Below, one piece after another: positions 32,936-41,707 of a DNA stretch of 64,000 nt. The stretch's first letter is position 1. Each line of letters starts with the position of its first letter. The stretch covers positions 1,364,001 through 1,428,000 of the forward strand of contig NC_015125.1 of NCBI RefSeq assembly GCF_000202635.1. Reading direction: 5' to 3'. The notes beneath the pieces were generated by a model. It made no database searches and was not told the DNA's origin. It was given only the letters and a program-made list of their open reading frames with translations. The DNA comes from Microbacterium testaceum StLB037 (lineage in GTDB: Bacteria > Actinomycetota > Actinomycetes > Actinomycetales > Microbacteriaceae). Both the position numbers and the translations under genes were made by a program.

Positions 32936-33766
32936 ATGGACATCACCACGGTCACCTCGTTCCGCTCCGCCCGCACGCGCGCGGACCTCCAGCTCGCTCC
33001 GGGCGAGGTGGTGCTGGCCGGCGGCACGTGGCTCATGAGCGAGCCCCAGCCGACCACGACCGGCTTCGTCGACCTCACGACCCTCGCGTGGCCGGATATC
33101 GAGATCACCGACGCGGGCCTGCGCATCGGCGCGACCTGCACGATCGCGCGCCTGCTCGCGTGGGCCGAGACGGAGGCGCCCCCCGAGTGGACCTCGCTCG
33201 CCCTCGCCCGCCCCTCCGCCGACGCGCTCCTGGCGTCGTTCAAGATCTGGAACACCGCGACGGTCGGGGGCAACGTCTGCCAGGCGTTCGCCGCGGGTGC
33301 GATGATCGCGATGCTCTCGACCCTGGATGCCACGGCCCTCATCTGGACGCCCGACGGCGGCGAGCGCGAGATCGCCGTGGCCGACCTCGTGGTCGACAAC
33401 CAGGCGACCTCGCTAGCGCCCGGGGAGGTCGTGCGGGCGCTCGACGTTCCCGCGCACGCCCTGCGCTCGCGCGTCGGTCTGCAGAAGATCGCCCTCGCGG
33501 AACTCGGACGCTCCGGCGCGGTGGTCACCGCGCGCGTCGACCCGCACGGGGCGGCGGTGTTCGTCGTGACCGCGGCGGTGCGGCGACCTCGGGTGCTGCG
33601 GTTCGCCCGCGTCCCGGGGGCGGGAGAGCTGCGGGATGCCGTCGCCTCCGCGCCAGATTTCTACACCGACCCGCTGGGCAGCGCGGATTGGCGGCGCGGC
33701 GTGAGCGTCGTGCTCGCCGAGCGGCTGCGCGCGGGCTTCGCCCGCGAGTCAGCGGGGGCCGCGTGA
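32936..33766 (+). CDS. Xanthine dehydrogenase FAD-binding subunit
   Basis: A 276-aa subunit of the molybdopterin dehydrogenase FAD-binding family (CoxM/XdhB-FAD type). VVLAGGTWLMSEPQPTTTGF near residues 25-45 is the first FAD loop and WNTATVGGNVCQAFAAGAMI near 110-130 the second, with the family's TxGGN pattern. VDNQATSLAPGEVVRALDVP precedes the C-terminal CO_deh_flav domain. It passes electrons from the FeS centres to NAD+. The fused FeS-molybdopterin subunit follows after 136 nt; that gap (33767-33902) shows no gene. Confidence 0.88.
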   Translation: MDITTVTSFRSARTRADLQLAPGEVVLAGGTWLMSEPQPTTTGFVDLTTLAWPDIEITDAGLRIGATCTIARLLAWAETEAPPEWTSLALARPSADALLASFKIWNTATVGGNVCQAFAAGAMIAMLSTLDATALIWTPDGGEREIAVADLVVDNQATSLAPGEVVRALDVPAHALRSRVGLQKIALAELGRSGAVVTARVDPHGAAVFVVTAAVRRPRVLRFARVPGAGELRDAVASAPDFYTDPLGSADWRRGVSVVLAERLRAGFARESAGAA

Positions 33767-33902
33767 GGATCCGCGCCTGCCGGAGCGTGCCGCGCTCCGG
33801 AGCGAGCGGGGCTTCTGCGCCGTCGCCGCCCCGTCCCGCTGCGCGAACACCCCTGTTCTCCGGAGCACGGCACCGCGTCCCCACCCGCCGAGGAGGCGCC
33901 GC

Positions 33903-36746
33903 GTGAAGTTCGAGGTCAACGGGGTGCCGGTCGACGCCGAGCCCCGTCCGGGTCAGAGCGCTCGGACCCTGCTCCGCGAGACGGGCCACGTCGAGGTGAA
34001 GAAGGGCTGCGACGCGGGTGACTGCGGCGCGTGCTCGGTGCTCCTCGACGGAGAGCCGACGCACTCGTGCATCATCCCGGCGATGCGGCTCGAGGGTCGC
34101 ACCCTCACGACGGCTGCGGGCCTCGCCCCCGGCGACGACCTGCATCCGGTGCAGGAGGCGCTCGCGTCCGGCTTCGGCTTCCAGTGCGGATTCTGCACGC
34201 CCGGGATGAGCGTCACCGCGTCGACGCTGACCGCGGACGACCTGCCCGACCTTGACCGCCGCATGAAGGGCAACCTCTGCCGGTGCACCGGATACCGCCC
34301 GATCCGCGAGGCGATCCGCTCCTCGGTGCTGGGCCCGGTGCGTGAGACGGGTGCCCTGTCGGATGCCACTGCCCCCGCGGCGGCGGCGTGCGGCTCGGGC
34401 TGCGCCGGGCACAACGCCGACGGCGCGGCATCCGGTCCCGCCGCGGGCGACGGCCGGGTCGGTGCTTCGACCGTGCCCGAGGCGGCCCGGCGGATCGTGC
34501 AGGGCCGCGAGCCCTTCACCTTCGACGAGCCCGTGCCCGGCGGCCCCCCGCTCGTCCTGCGCGTCGTCACCTCGCCGCACGCCCACGCGCGCGTGCGGTC
34601 CATCGACACCGAGGCTGCCCTCGCGATCCCCGGGGTCGTCGCCGTGTTCACGCACGACGACGTCCCCGAGATCCGCTACTCCACCGGCCGTCACGAGCAC
34701 CGCACGGATGACCCCGACGACACCCGGATGCTCGACGACGTCGTCCGCCACGTCGGCCAGAGGGTCGTCGCCGTCGTCGGCGAGACGGCGGAAGCTGCGG
34801 ATGCCGGCTGCCGCGCGGTCCGCATCGAGTACGACGTGCTGCCCGCCGTGTTCGACCCCGAGGAGGCCCGCCGCCCCGGCGCCCCGCTGCTGCATCCCGA
34901 CCGCACCCCGGACGAGCGCGTGATGGAGGCGGGCCGCAACGTGGTCGCGGGCTTCCACACCGGTCACGGCGGCGACATCCACGCGGCCCTCGCCGCGAGC
35001 CACACCACCGTCACGGGCGAGTGGACCTCGTCGCGCGTCACCCACGCGGCACTCGAGACACATGGGGCCGTCGCCTGGCTCGACGACGACGGGCGGCTCG
35101 TCGTCCGTTCGTCGACGCAGGTCCCCTTCCTCGTCCGCAACGAACTCGCGCACATCCTCGAGGTCTCGCCCGACCGCATCCGCGTCTACGCCAACCGTGT
35201 CGGCGGCGGCTTCGGCGGGAAGCAGGAGCTCTTCACCGAAGACCTCACGGCCCTCGCCGTTCTGAAGCTCGGGCGCCCGGTGGCCTACGAGTTCTCGCGC
35301 ACCGATCAGTTCGTGCGCGCGTCGCTGCGGCATCCGATGCGCGTCCGCGTGACCCTCGGATCGGATGCCGACGGCGTGCTCACCGCGATGAAGGTCGACG
35401 TGCTGAGCGACACGGGCGCCTACGGCAACCACGCGATCGGGGTGCTGTTCCACTCGTGCGCCGAGTCGACGACGCTCTACCGGGTGCCCGTGAAGTGGAT
35501 CGACGCCGAAGCGGTCTACACGAACAACCCGCCGTCGGGGGCGTTCCGCGGGTACGGCCTCGGGCAGGTGGTGTTCGGGGTGGAGTCGGCGCTCGACGCC
35601 CTCGCGGTCGAGCTCGACATGGACCCCTTCGATCTGCGCCGCATCAATGCCGTGCGCGAGGGTGACCCGCTGCACCCCGACGACGACGAGAAGTACGAGG
35701 AAGACCTGATCTGGGGCAGTTACGGCCTCGACCAGTGCCTCGATCTCGCGCAGGACGCGCTCGCGCGCGGCAACGGGGTCGACGCCCCCGAGGGCTGGCT
35801 GGTCGGCGAGGGGATGGCGGCCTCGATGATCGCGACGATGGCCCCGCGCGGGCACATCGCGCATACGACCGCGACCCTGCGACCGGACGGCACGTACCTC
35901 TTGCGCGTCGGCACCGCAGAGTTCGGCAACGGCACCTCGACCGTGCACCGACAGATCGCCGCGACCGTGCTCGACGCCGCGCCCGAACGCCTCGAGCTCT
36001 GGGCCGCCGACACCGACGCGGTCCGCCACGACACGGGTGCCTTCGCCTCGGCGGGCACGGTTGTCGCGGGCAAGGCGCTGTTCGGGGCGTGCACGGTGCT
36101 GCGGCGACGGATGGTCGACATCGCCACGGAGCTGGCGGATGGGGATGCCGTGCCCGGAGGGGTGGATGTCGAGCTCGTGGCATCCGGGGTCCGTGTCGAC
36201 GGGACAGTCGTGTCGTGGGCGCGGATCATCGCGGCGGCCCCCGCGGACTTCCGCGACGGCGACGGCCTGACCGCGGACGGCGCCGAGTTCGGCGACCTGC
36301 GCTCGCTCGCCTTCAACGTGCACGCCGCGCGCGTGGCCGTCGATCCCGAGACGGGGACCGTGAAGGTGCTCCAGTCGATCCAGTCGGCCGATGCCGGCGT
36401 CGTCATCAACCCCGCGCAGTGCCGCGGGCAGATCGAGGGCGGCGTGGCTCAGGCGCTCGGCGGAGCGCTGTACGAGGAGGTTCTCGTCGAGGACGGGGTG
36501 GTGCAGAACCCCGTGTTCCGCACGTACCGCGTTCCGCAGTTCGCCGACGTCCCCGACACCGAGGTGTACTTCGCTGAGACGGACGACTCCCTCGGCCCGT
36601 TCGGCGCGAAGTCGATGAGCGAGTCGCCCTACAACCCCGTCGGCGCGGCGATCGGCAACGCCGTCTCTCGCGCGGTGGGGCGTCGCGGGTACACGCTGCC
36701 GTTCTCGCGCGACCGGGTGTGGAGGTTGGCGGGCGGAGGCGGCTGA
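33903..36746 (+). CDS. Xanthine dehydrogenase, fused 2Fe-2S and molybdopterin subunit
   Basis: A 947-aa fusion. Residues 1-75 are a plant-type ferredoxin with Cys at about 36, 41, 44 and 56 (GCDAGDCGACSVLLDG); 85-140 is the second 2Fe-2S domain (FQCGFCTPGM and NLCRCTGYRPI). A Gly/Ala-rich linker near 150-190 leads to the molybdopterin domains, with GGGFGGKQEL, SGAFRGYGLGQVVFGVES and the likely catalytic Glu in GAKSMSESPYNP. It oxidises hypoxanthine/xanthine to urate; other purine-like substrates are possible. The usual bacterial arrangement pairs FeS with FAD or keeps three subunits, so this FeS-Mo fusion with separate FAD is notable. No XdhC-like maturation factor is seen nearby. Confidence 0.88.
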   Translation: MKFEVNGVPVDAEPRPGQSARTLLRETGHVEVKKGCDAGDCGACSVLLDGEPTHSCIIPAMRLEGRTLTTAAGLAPGDDLHPVQEALASGFGFQCGFCTPGMSVTASTLTADDLPDLDRRMKGNLCRCTGYRPIREAIRSSVLGPVRETGALSDATAPAAAACGSGCAGHNADGAASGPAAGDGRVGASTVPEAARRIVQGREPFTFDEPVPGGPPLVLRVVTSPHAHARVRSIDTEAALAIPGVVAVFTHDDVPEIRYSTGRHEHRTDDPDDTRMLDDVVRHVGQRVVAVVGETAEAADAGCRAVRIEYDVLPAVFDPEEARRPGAPLLHPDRTPDERVMEAGRNVVAGFHTGHGGDIHAALAASHTTVTGEWTSSRVTHAALETHGAVAWLDDDGRLVVRSSTQVPFLVRNELAHILEVSPDRIRVYANRVGGGFGGKQELFTEDLTALAVLKLGRPVAYEFSRTDQFVRASLRHPMRVRVTLGSDADGVLTAMKVDVLSDTGAYGNHAIGVLFHSCAESTTLYRVPVKWIDAEAVYTNNPPSGAFRGYGLGQVVFGVESALDALAVELDMDPFDLRRINAVREGDPLHPDDDEKYEEDLIWGSYGLDQCLDLAQDALARGNGVDAPEGWLVGEGMAASMIATMAPRGHIAHTTATLRPDGTYLLRVGTAEFGNGTSTVHRQIAATVLDAAPERLELWAADTDAVRHDTGAFASAGTVVAGKALFGACTVLRRRMVDIATELADGDAVPGGVDVELVASGVRVDGTVVSWARIIAAAPADFRDGDGLTADGAEFGDLRSLAFNVHAARVAVDPETGTVKVLQSIQSADAGVVINPAQCRGQIEGGVAQALGGALYEEVLVEDGVVQNPVFRTYRVPQFADVPDTEVYFAETDDSLGPFGAKSMSESPYNPVGAAIGNAVSRAVGRRGYTLPFSRDRVWRLAGGGG

Positions 36747-36797
36747 CCGGGCGCATCGGTGCGGCGAGGCCCGGCGGCGAGGCGGCGGGGCGGACCC

Positions 36798-36872
36798 TCG
36801 TCCCACTTTTGGCCGGTGCATGTCCCACATATGGCTACCCGGCGGTAGCTCGACCGACCAAAGTGGGACATG
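36798..36872. repeat. GTCCCAC-type palindromic repeat, copy A
   Basis: Outer arms GTCCCACTTTTGG and CCAAAGTGGGAC surround a centre with a third GTCCCACATATGG motif and GGCTACCCGGCGGTAGC, itself an inverted repeat. It lies between the convergent xanthine dehydrogenase and PhzF-like genes and may terminate both. Confidence 0.85.
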
Positions 36873-36888
36873 GGGGCGGGGGCGGAAC

Positions 36889-36965
36889 CTCGTCCCACTT
36901 ATGGCCGGTGCATGTCCCACATACGGCTACCCAGCGGTAGCTCGACCGACCAAAAGTGGGACATT
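36889..36965. repeat. GTCCCAC-type palindromic repeat, copy B
   Basis: A second copy 91 bp downstream of copy A, in the same orientation and nearly identical; differences include CATACGG for CATATGG, CCAGCGG for CCGGCGG and one extra A in the right arm. Confidence 0.85.
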
Positions 36966-36979
36966 GTCTCGGCGCGGGC

Positions 36980-37840
36980 TCAGCCCGCCAGGGGCACGGC
37001 CGTCCCCGACACCCGGATGCCGCCGGATGCCGGAACCTCCACCTCGAGGATGCTCGGCCGACCGACGTGCCGCCCCTGCCGGACGGTGAAGCCGAACGGC
37101 GCGGGCATTTCGGCGCGGTCGCGCAGATAGGCGCCGAGGGCGGCCGCGGCGGATCCGGTCGCGGGGTCTTCGAGAATGTGGGCGACGGGGAAGAGATTGC
37201 GCGCCTCGACGACAGCCCCGTTCCCCAGGGGACCGTCCACGTGCACCACGGTCGCGGTTCCCTTCCACCCACGCTCGTCCAGGAGCGCACGCAGGCGCGG
37301 CCCCTCGAAAGTGAACGCGTCGAACGTGTCGCGCGAGGCGACGGCCACGATCGGGTGCAGGTTACCCGCGAACGCCTGAGCAAGCGGCATCCGCTCGTCC
37401 AGGTCGGCACGGGTCAGACCGAGGAGGTCCAGGAGCCGGTCGGCGACGACGTCTTCGAGATCGACGACGTGCGGCTCGACGCTCGTGAAGCCGGCGATGA
37501 TGCGCTCTCCCTCGGTCTCAGTGACGACCTCGACCGCCCCGGCGGCCGTCTCGAACGTGTACGCCCCGACGCCCTCGGCCTCGGCGAGCGCCACGGCCGT
37601 CGCGATCGTGGCATGTCCGCAGAACTGCACCTCATCGTCGGGCGAGAAGTACCGGACGGCGACGCGACGCCCCTCCCGCTCTCCCACGAAGGCCGTCTCG
37701 GGATGCCCGAGGTCGGTGGCGATGCGCTGCATCTGCGCGTCGTCGAGGGCCCTGGCATCCAGGATCACCCCGGCGGGATTGCCGCCGCCGGGCTCAGCCG
37801 CGAAAGCGAGGAGGTGCAGGATGCCAGGGGTCGGGGTCAT
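36980..37840 (-). CDS. PhzF family isomerase-like protein
   Basis: A 286-aa cytoplasmic protein with the two-lobed diaminopimelate-epimerase-like PhzF fold. PGGGNPAGVILDARALDDAQ and LGHPETAFV near residues 18-52 hold the conserved Asn and catalytic Glu; DDEVQFCGHATIATAVAL near 70-90 and EDPATGSAAAALGAYL near 215-230 are the other signatures. The physiological substrate of most such proteins is unknown. The ATG at 37840 begins at the first strand. It is separate from the purine genes by orientation and probably unrelated. Confidence 0.88.
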   Translation of the reverse strand: MTPTPGILHLLAFAAEPGGGNPAGVILDARALDDAQMQRIATDLGHPETAFVGEREGRRVAVRYFSPDDEVQFCGHATIATAVALAEAEGVGAYTFETAAGAVEVVTETEGERIIAGFTSVEPHVVDLEDVVADRLLDLLGLTRADLDERMPLAQAFAGNLHPIVAVASRDTFDAFTFEGPRLRALLDERGWKGTATVVHVDGPLGNGAVVEARNLFPVAHILEDPATGSAAAALGAYLRDRAEMPAPFGFTVRQGRHVGRPSILEVEVPASGGIRVSGTAVPLAG

Positions 37841-37883
37841 GCGACGATTCTCGCGCGAGCGGCGCGGCATCCGCGCGGGCCGA

Positions 37884-38498
37884 TCACCGGTTCGTGGACC
37901 GGCTCTCGCGCGCCGCCCACGCCTCGAACGCGGCCTGCACCTCGTCGAAGAACACCGTCTTCGCGCGCGTGTAGTCGTCGTAATCGGCCTTTCCGACCTG
38001 CTGGGCGCTCAGCCGCTGTTTGAGCCGCGCGTACCGATCGCGCTCGGCGGGGTGGGCTCGCAGCCAGTCCCGGAACCACACGGTGTACCGCCCCCACGGC
38101 GAATCGAACCGGCGAACGTGCAGGATCGCCTGGGCATCTTCGTGCCAATACAGTCGCTTCTCCCACACGACGTCATCGACCTCGATCCGTCCGCGCGGAA
38201 GGTCACGGTCGACACCGGGCGAGTCGGGGCGTGATCCACGCGCGCGCACGTATCCGCGCGGGGCGAGTCGTGCGAGCAGCTCATCCTCATCGGGGAGGGG
38301 GGCGATACGTACCTGCAGGTCGAGGAACGGTTTGGCCGCGAGACCCGGTACGGCGGTCGATCCGATGTGGTCGAGAGCGGCGGCACCCGCACCCGGGAGA
38401 CCGGCGAGCGCGGATCGGACATCGACGAGCAAGGCGGCGGCGCGGGCCGCCCACTCCGGACGGTGCTCGGCGATGGCCGCGGGGTTGTCATCGGTCAT
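37884..38498 (-). CDS. GrpB family protein (nucleotidyltransferase-like)
   Basis: A 204-aa cytoplasmic protein of the GrpB/UPF0157 family. LDHIGSTAVPGLAAKPFLDL near residues 42-61 is the GST...K..D nucleotidyltransferase-like signature, followed by WEKRLYWHEDAQAILHVRRF and the C-terminal KADYDDYTRAKTVFFDEVQ, both typical. The function of the family is poorly known. A TAGCGT box lies 6 nt before the ATG. Confidence 0.88.
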   Translation of the reverse strand: MTDDNPAAIAEHRPEWAARAAALLVDVRSALAGLPGAGAAALDHIGSTAVPGLAAKPFLDLQVRIAPLPDEDELLARLAPRGYVRARGSRPDSPGVDRDLPRGRIEVDDVVWEKRLYWHEDAQAILHVRRFDSPWGRYTVWFRDWLRAHPAERDRYARLKQRLSAQQVGKADYDDYTRAKTVFFDEVQAAFEAWAARESRSTNR

Positions 38499-38504
38499 GC
38501 CCTC

Positions 38505-38510
38505 ACGCTA
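38505..38510 (-). promoter_or_regulatory. -10 box of a probable leaderless promoter
   Basis: TAGCGT lies 6 nt before the GrpB-family ATG. Confidence 0.5.
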
Positions 38511-38557
38511 CGTGGCGGGAGGACGGCGCAGCCTCGACAAACGGCGAAGATGGAGGC

Positions 38558-38926
38558 GTGCGCATCGTCGGGGGAATCGTCCTGGTCGTCGTGGCGATCG
38601 TCGTCGGTCTCTTCGGAGCGCTGATGCTCGGCGCCTCGGGGCTGAGCTGGGCCGGTCCGGGGCTGACGGTGATCCCGTACTCCGACTCCGACGACGGCGA
38701 GCGGGCGATCGGCATCGGCATGGGGGTCGTCGCCCTGGGCTCGTGGGCCCTGCTGACCCTGGCGGGCTTCTTCGTCGCACGCGGGCGGACCCGCACCCGA
38801 TCGTCACGGGTGGTCGCGGGCGGCCTCGTCGCCGTCAGTGTCGTCGTGGTGGTGGGTGCCACGATCTTCCTGACCTCGACCCCGCCGCCGGTGATCGAGA
38901 ACCCGCCGCCGTGGAACCGGGCCTGA
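38558..38926 (+). CDS. Small hypothetical membrane protein
   Basis: A 122-aa protein with three hydrophobic segments (near residues 3-28, 50-73 and 84-106), an Arg-rich loop between the second and third, and a short Pro-rich tail ending NPPPWNRA. Not recognised. The start is a GTG at 38558 with GGAG a few bases upstream, a spacing that is rather tight, so the start is uncertain. It converges on allC with only 19 nt between stops. Confidence 0.55.
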   Translation: MRIVGGIVLVVVAIVVGLFGALMLGASGLSWAGPGLTVIPYSDSDDGERAIGIGMGVVALGSWALLTLAGFFVARGRTRTRSSRVVAGGLVAVSVVVVVGATIFLTSTPPPVIENPPPWNRA

Positions 38927-38945
38927 GGCTCTCCCTTCCCGCTGC

Positions 38946-40229
38946 TCAGCGCGGCTCCGCCCCCAGGTGCAGCACCGCCTCGGCCAGCGCGCGGATCCCC
39001 GCCGCGACGTCGCCTCCCGACACCGCCTCATCGGGATGGTGGCTGATGCCGTCGGGGTTGCGGAGGAACAGCATGCCCACCTCGGTGATCGCCCCGATCG
39101 ACATCGCGTCGTGTCCGGCGCGGCTGAAGAGAGTCGGGGCCTCCCCGCCGATCCCGGCCCGGACGACGTCCTGCAGAAGGGGCGCGCAGAACACGGCCGG
39201 AGCGCTGTGCACCTCGCGGGCGCGCCACCGCAGACCGCGGCGGCCCATGATGGCATCCAGTTCTCGGGAGATCTCGTCCCACGTGTGATCACGGGTCGCG
39301 TCGAACTCGCCGCGCAGGTCGAGCGAGAAGTGTGCCTCTCCCGGCACGACGTTCACCGCGCCCGGGAACGCCTCGAGCTGCCCGACCGTGCCGATGATGT
39401 GGTGCTCACCGCGGCAGATCCGCTCGACCGCGAGGGCCGCTTCGCTCGCGCCGAGTAGGGCATCGCGGCGCATGTCGTACGGCGTTCCGCCGGCGTGCCG
39501 GGCTTCCCCCTCGACGACGAGCTGGAACCGCCGCGCCGACGCGATCGATGACACTGCGGCGAGAGCCTGTCCGCTGCGGTGGAGCTCCGGCCCCTGCTCG
39601 ATGTGCGCTTCGAGGTAGGCGACGAGTTGCTCGGGCCGACGCGCAGCTTCGCCGATGCGCCCGGGATCGAGACCGAACTCGCGGAACGCCTCGCGCAGCG
39701 TCGAACCGTCGGCATCCGTCAGGTCCCACCAGGCGTCGTCCCACTGCCCCGCCACGGCCGATGACCCCAGAAGCGCCTTGCCGAATCGCGTGCCCTCCTC
39801 GTCGCTGAACGCGATGACCTCGAGCGCGAACGGGAAGGGACTGGATGCCGTGCCCTCGTCGTCGATGCTACGGATCAGCCGCACCACCTCGAGTGCCATC
39901 AGCACCCCGACGATGCCGTCGAAGCGCCCCGCGTCGGGCACGGTGTCGAGGTGAGAGCCCAGCAGGAGCGTGGGGGCGTCGGGGGCACCCGCGGGGGCGA
40001 GGCGTCCGACCTGATTGCCCGCGGCGTCTTGCCGCGTCGTCATGCCGAGCTCGCGCATCCACTCGGCGGCGAGACGGTTCACCCGCGCGTGCTCGGGAGA
40101 GAGGTACACGCGCGTGATGCTGCCCGGGGTCGCGGTGACGCGCGCGAGCTCCTCGCAGCGTCCCATCACGCGGCGGGCTGCCGAGACGACGCGCTCGGGT
40201 GCGACGTCGAGGCGCGTGGCGGTGGTCAT
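38946..40229 (-). CDS. allC: Allantoate amidohydrolase (M20/M28 Zn hydrolase family)
   Basis: A 427-aa cytoplasmic metal enzyme, predicted to convert allantoate to ureidoglycine plus CO2 and ammonia. LLLGSHLDTVPDAGRFDGIV near residues 90-110 and FSDEEGTRFGKALLGSSAVA near 145-165 supply metal ligands and the catalytic Glu pair; AHIEQGPELHRSG and HAGGTPYDMRRDAL are the dimerisation-domain signatures of the allantoate/carbamoyl-amino-acid hydrolase branch; HDAMSIG and the C-terminal HHPDE complete the site. N-carbamoyl-amino-acid hydrolysis is the alternative, but the neighbouring allantoinase and pucG favour allantoate. GAGGAG precedes the ATG. It is the last gene of the leftward allantoin cluster. 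Confidence 0.88.
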   Translation of the reverse strand: MTTATRLDVAPERVVSAARRVMGRCEELARVTATPGSITRVYLSPEHARVNRLAAEWMRELGMTTRQDAAGNQVGRLAPAGAPDAPTLLLGSHLDTVPDAGRFDGIVGVLMALEVVRLIRSIDDEGTASSPFPFALEVIAFSDEEGTRFGKALLGSSAVAGQWDDAWWDLTDADGSTLREAFREFGLDPGRIGEAARRPEQLVAYLEAHIEQGPELHRSGQALAAVSSIASARRFQLVVEGEARHAGGTPYDMRRDALLGASEAALAVERICRGEHHIIGTVGQLEAFPGAVNVVPGEAHFSLDLRGEFDATRDHTWDEISRELDAIMGRRGLRWRAREVHSAPAVFCAPLLQDVVRAGIGGEAPTLFSRAGHDAMSIGAITEVGMLFLRNPDGISHHPDEAVSGGDVAAGIRALAEAVLHLGAEPR

Positions 40230-40304
40230 CCCAGGGCTCCTCGGCCCGGTGCGCCGTGACTCGTCGCGCGGGGACACCCCTCCCCCTGCCCGGCGGGACG
40301 CCGT

Positions 40305-40379
40305 CCGAAGGAGCCGCGCCCGAAGGAGCGGTGCCCGAGGGAGCGGACCCCGAAGGAGCGGCGCCTGCCGGAGCGCCAC
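40305..40379. repeat. 15-bp tandem repeat, five units
   Basis: Five consecutive 15-mers close to CCGAAGGAGCGGCGC lie in the 190-bp gap between allC and pucG, with identical period; the fifth is the most diverged. On the plus strand each unit carries an AAGGAG-like core. Confidence 0.75.
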
Positions 40380-40419
40380 CCGAGGGCAGCGACGGCGGCG
40401 ACGGGGAGGGCGAGAGGCG

Positions 40420-41652
40420 TCACGACCGTGCCGCCGCGTACACGCCCTGCGCGGCCTCGACGCCACCGCCGGCCGGCACCGACGCGCCGTGGCGGCGCAG
40501 CACCGCCTCGAGGGCGGCGAGCGTGGTGAGCACGGCGTCGGTGCGGGCGTTGTACCCCATCGTGCCGATCCGCCAGACGCGGCCGTGCAGCGGCCCGAAC
40601 GAGGTGCCGATCTCGATGCCGAAGTCGCTCAGGAGCTCCGCGCGCACCGCGTCGCCGACGACCGCCTCCGGGATCTCGACGGCGACGACGTTCGTCATCT
40701 TGTGCGCGACGTCGCCGAAGACGGTCAGCCCGAGGCCCTGCACTCCGGCGAGCATCGCGTCGCCGTGCAGGCGGTGGCGGTCGATCACGGCATCCCGGCC
40801 CTCGAGGAGCAGCACGCGCGCGCACTCGCGTGCGCCGTAGAGCATCGTGGTCGCCTCGGTGTGGTGGTTGAGGCGCCGCGGCCCCCAGTAGTCGAGGATC
40901 ATCGCAAGGTCGAAGTAGTTGGACCGGATGAAATCGGATGCCACGGCATCGCCCTCTTCCCGGATCCCCGCCTCGACGCGGGCGCGCGAGCGCACCACCT
41001 CGACGGCGCGCTCCGACAGGCTGATCGGCGCCGACCCCGACGGACCGCCGAGGCATTTCTGCAGGCCCGCGGTCGCGGCATCCAGGCCCCAGGCATCCAT
41101 CTCGAACGCGTTGCCGCCGAGCGAGGCGGTGGCGTCGGTGTAGAACAGGGCGCCGTGCGCGCGGCAGATCTCGCCGATCTCGTCGAGCGGTTGAAGCATG
41201 GTGGTCGAGGTGTCGCCCTGCACGCACGCGACGAGGTGCGGCTTGACCCGCTCGATCGCCTCGCGGATCGTCGACACCGGGAAGACCTCGCCCCACGGCA
41301 CCTCGATCGTGTGCACCTCGGCGAGCGCGCGCTCGGCGATCTCGGCCAAGAGGTGACCGAAGCGCCCGAAGACGGGGACCAGCACGCGGTCCCCGGGGCG
41401 CACGAGCGAGAGGATCGCCGCCTCGATCCCCGCACGGCTCGTGCCGTCGATCAGCAGGGTCGCGTCGTTGTCGGTCGCCCACACCCGGCGGTACAACTCT
41501 TGCGTCTCGGTCATGGTCGCCGTCATGAACGGGTCGTACTGCCCGACGAGCGGCGCGCCCATCGCGCGCAGCACACTCGGGTACGCCGAGATGGGGCCGG
41601 GGCCCATGAGGAGCCGGGCGGGCGGGTCGATGGGGCCGGGGAGGTGAGACAT
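40420..41652 (-). CDS. pucG: (S)-Ureidoglycine-glyoxylate aminotransferase
   Basis: A 410-aa fold-type I PLP enzyme of the alanine-glyoxylate/serine-pyruvate aminotransferase family. RLLMGPGPISAYPSVLRAMG at the N-terminus, LLIDGTSRAGIEAAILSLVR, FYTDATASLGGNAFEMDAWG and the Schiff-base Lys in AGLQKCLGGPSG are present. Flanked by allantoate amidohydrolase and allantoinase genes, it most probably transfers the amino group of ureidoglycine to glyoxylate, giving oxalurate and glycine, as in Bacillus PucG. The substrate-specific Asn/Gln residues cannot be confirmed by eye. It starts 55 nt after the amidase gene. Confidence 0.88.
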   Translation of the reverse strand: MSHLPGPIDPPARLLMGPGPISAYPSVLRAMGAPLVGQYDPFMTATMTETQELYRRVWATDNDATLLIDGTSRAGIEAAILSLVRPGDRVLVPVFGRFGHLLAEIAERALAEVHTIEVPWGEVFPVSTIREAIERVKPHLVACVQGDTSTTMLQPLDEIGEICRAHGALFYTDATASLGGNAFEMDAWGLDAATAGLQKCLGGPSGSAPISLSERAVEVVRSRARVEAGIREEGDAVASDFIRSNYFDLAMILDYWGPRRLNHHTEATTMLYGARECARVLLLEGRDAVIDRHRLHGDAMLAGVQGLGLTVFGDVAHKMTNVVAVEIPEAVVGDAVRAELLSDFGIEIGTSFGPLHGRVWRIGTMGYNARTDAVLTTLAALEAVLRRHGASVPAGGGVEAAQGVYAAARS

Positions 41653-41707
41653 CAGGACTCCGTGGTGCGGGGGTGGGTGAAGCGGCGGGGCGAGAGGGAG
41701 GGAGTGG

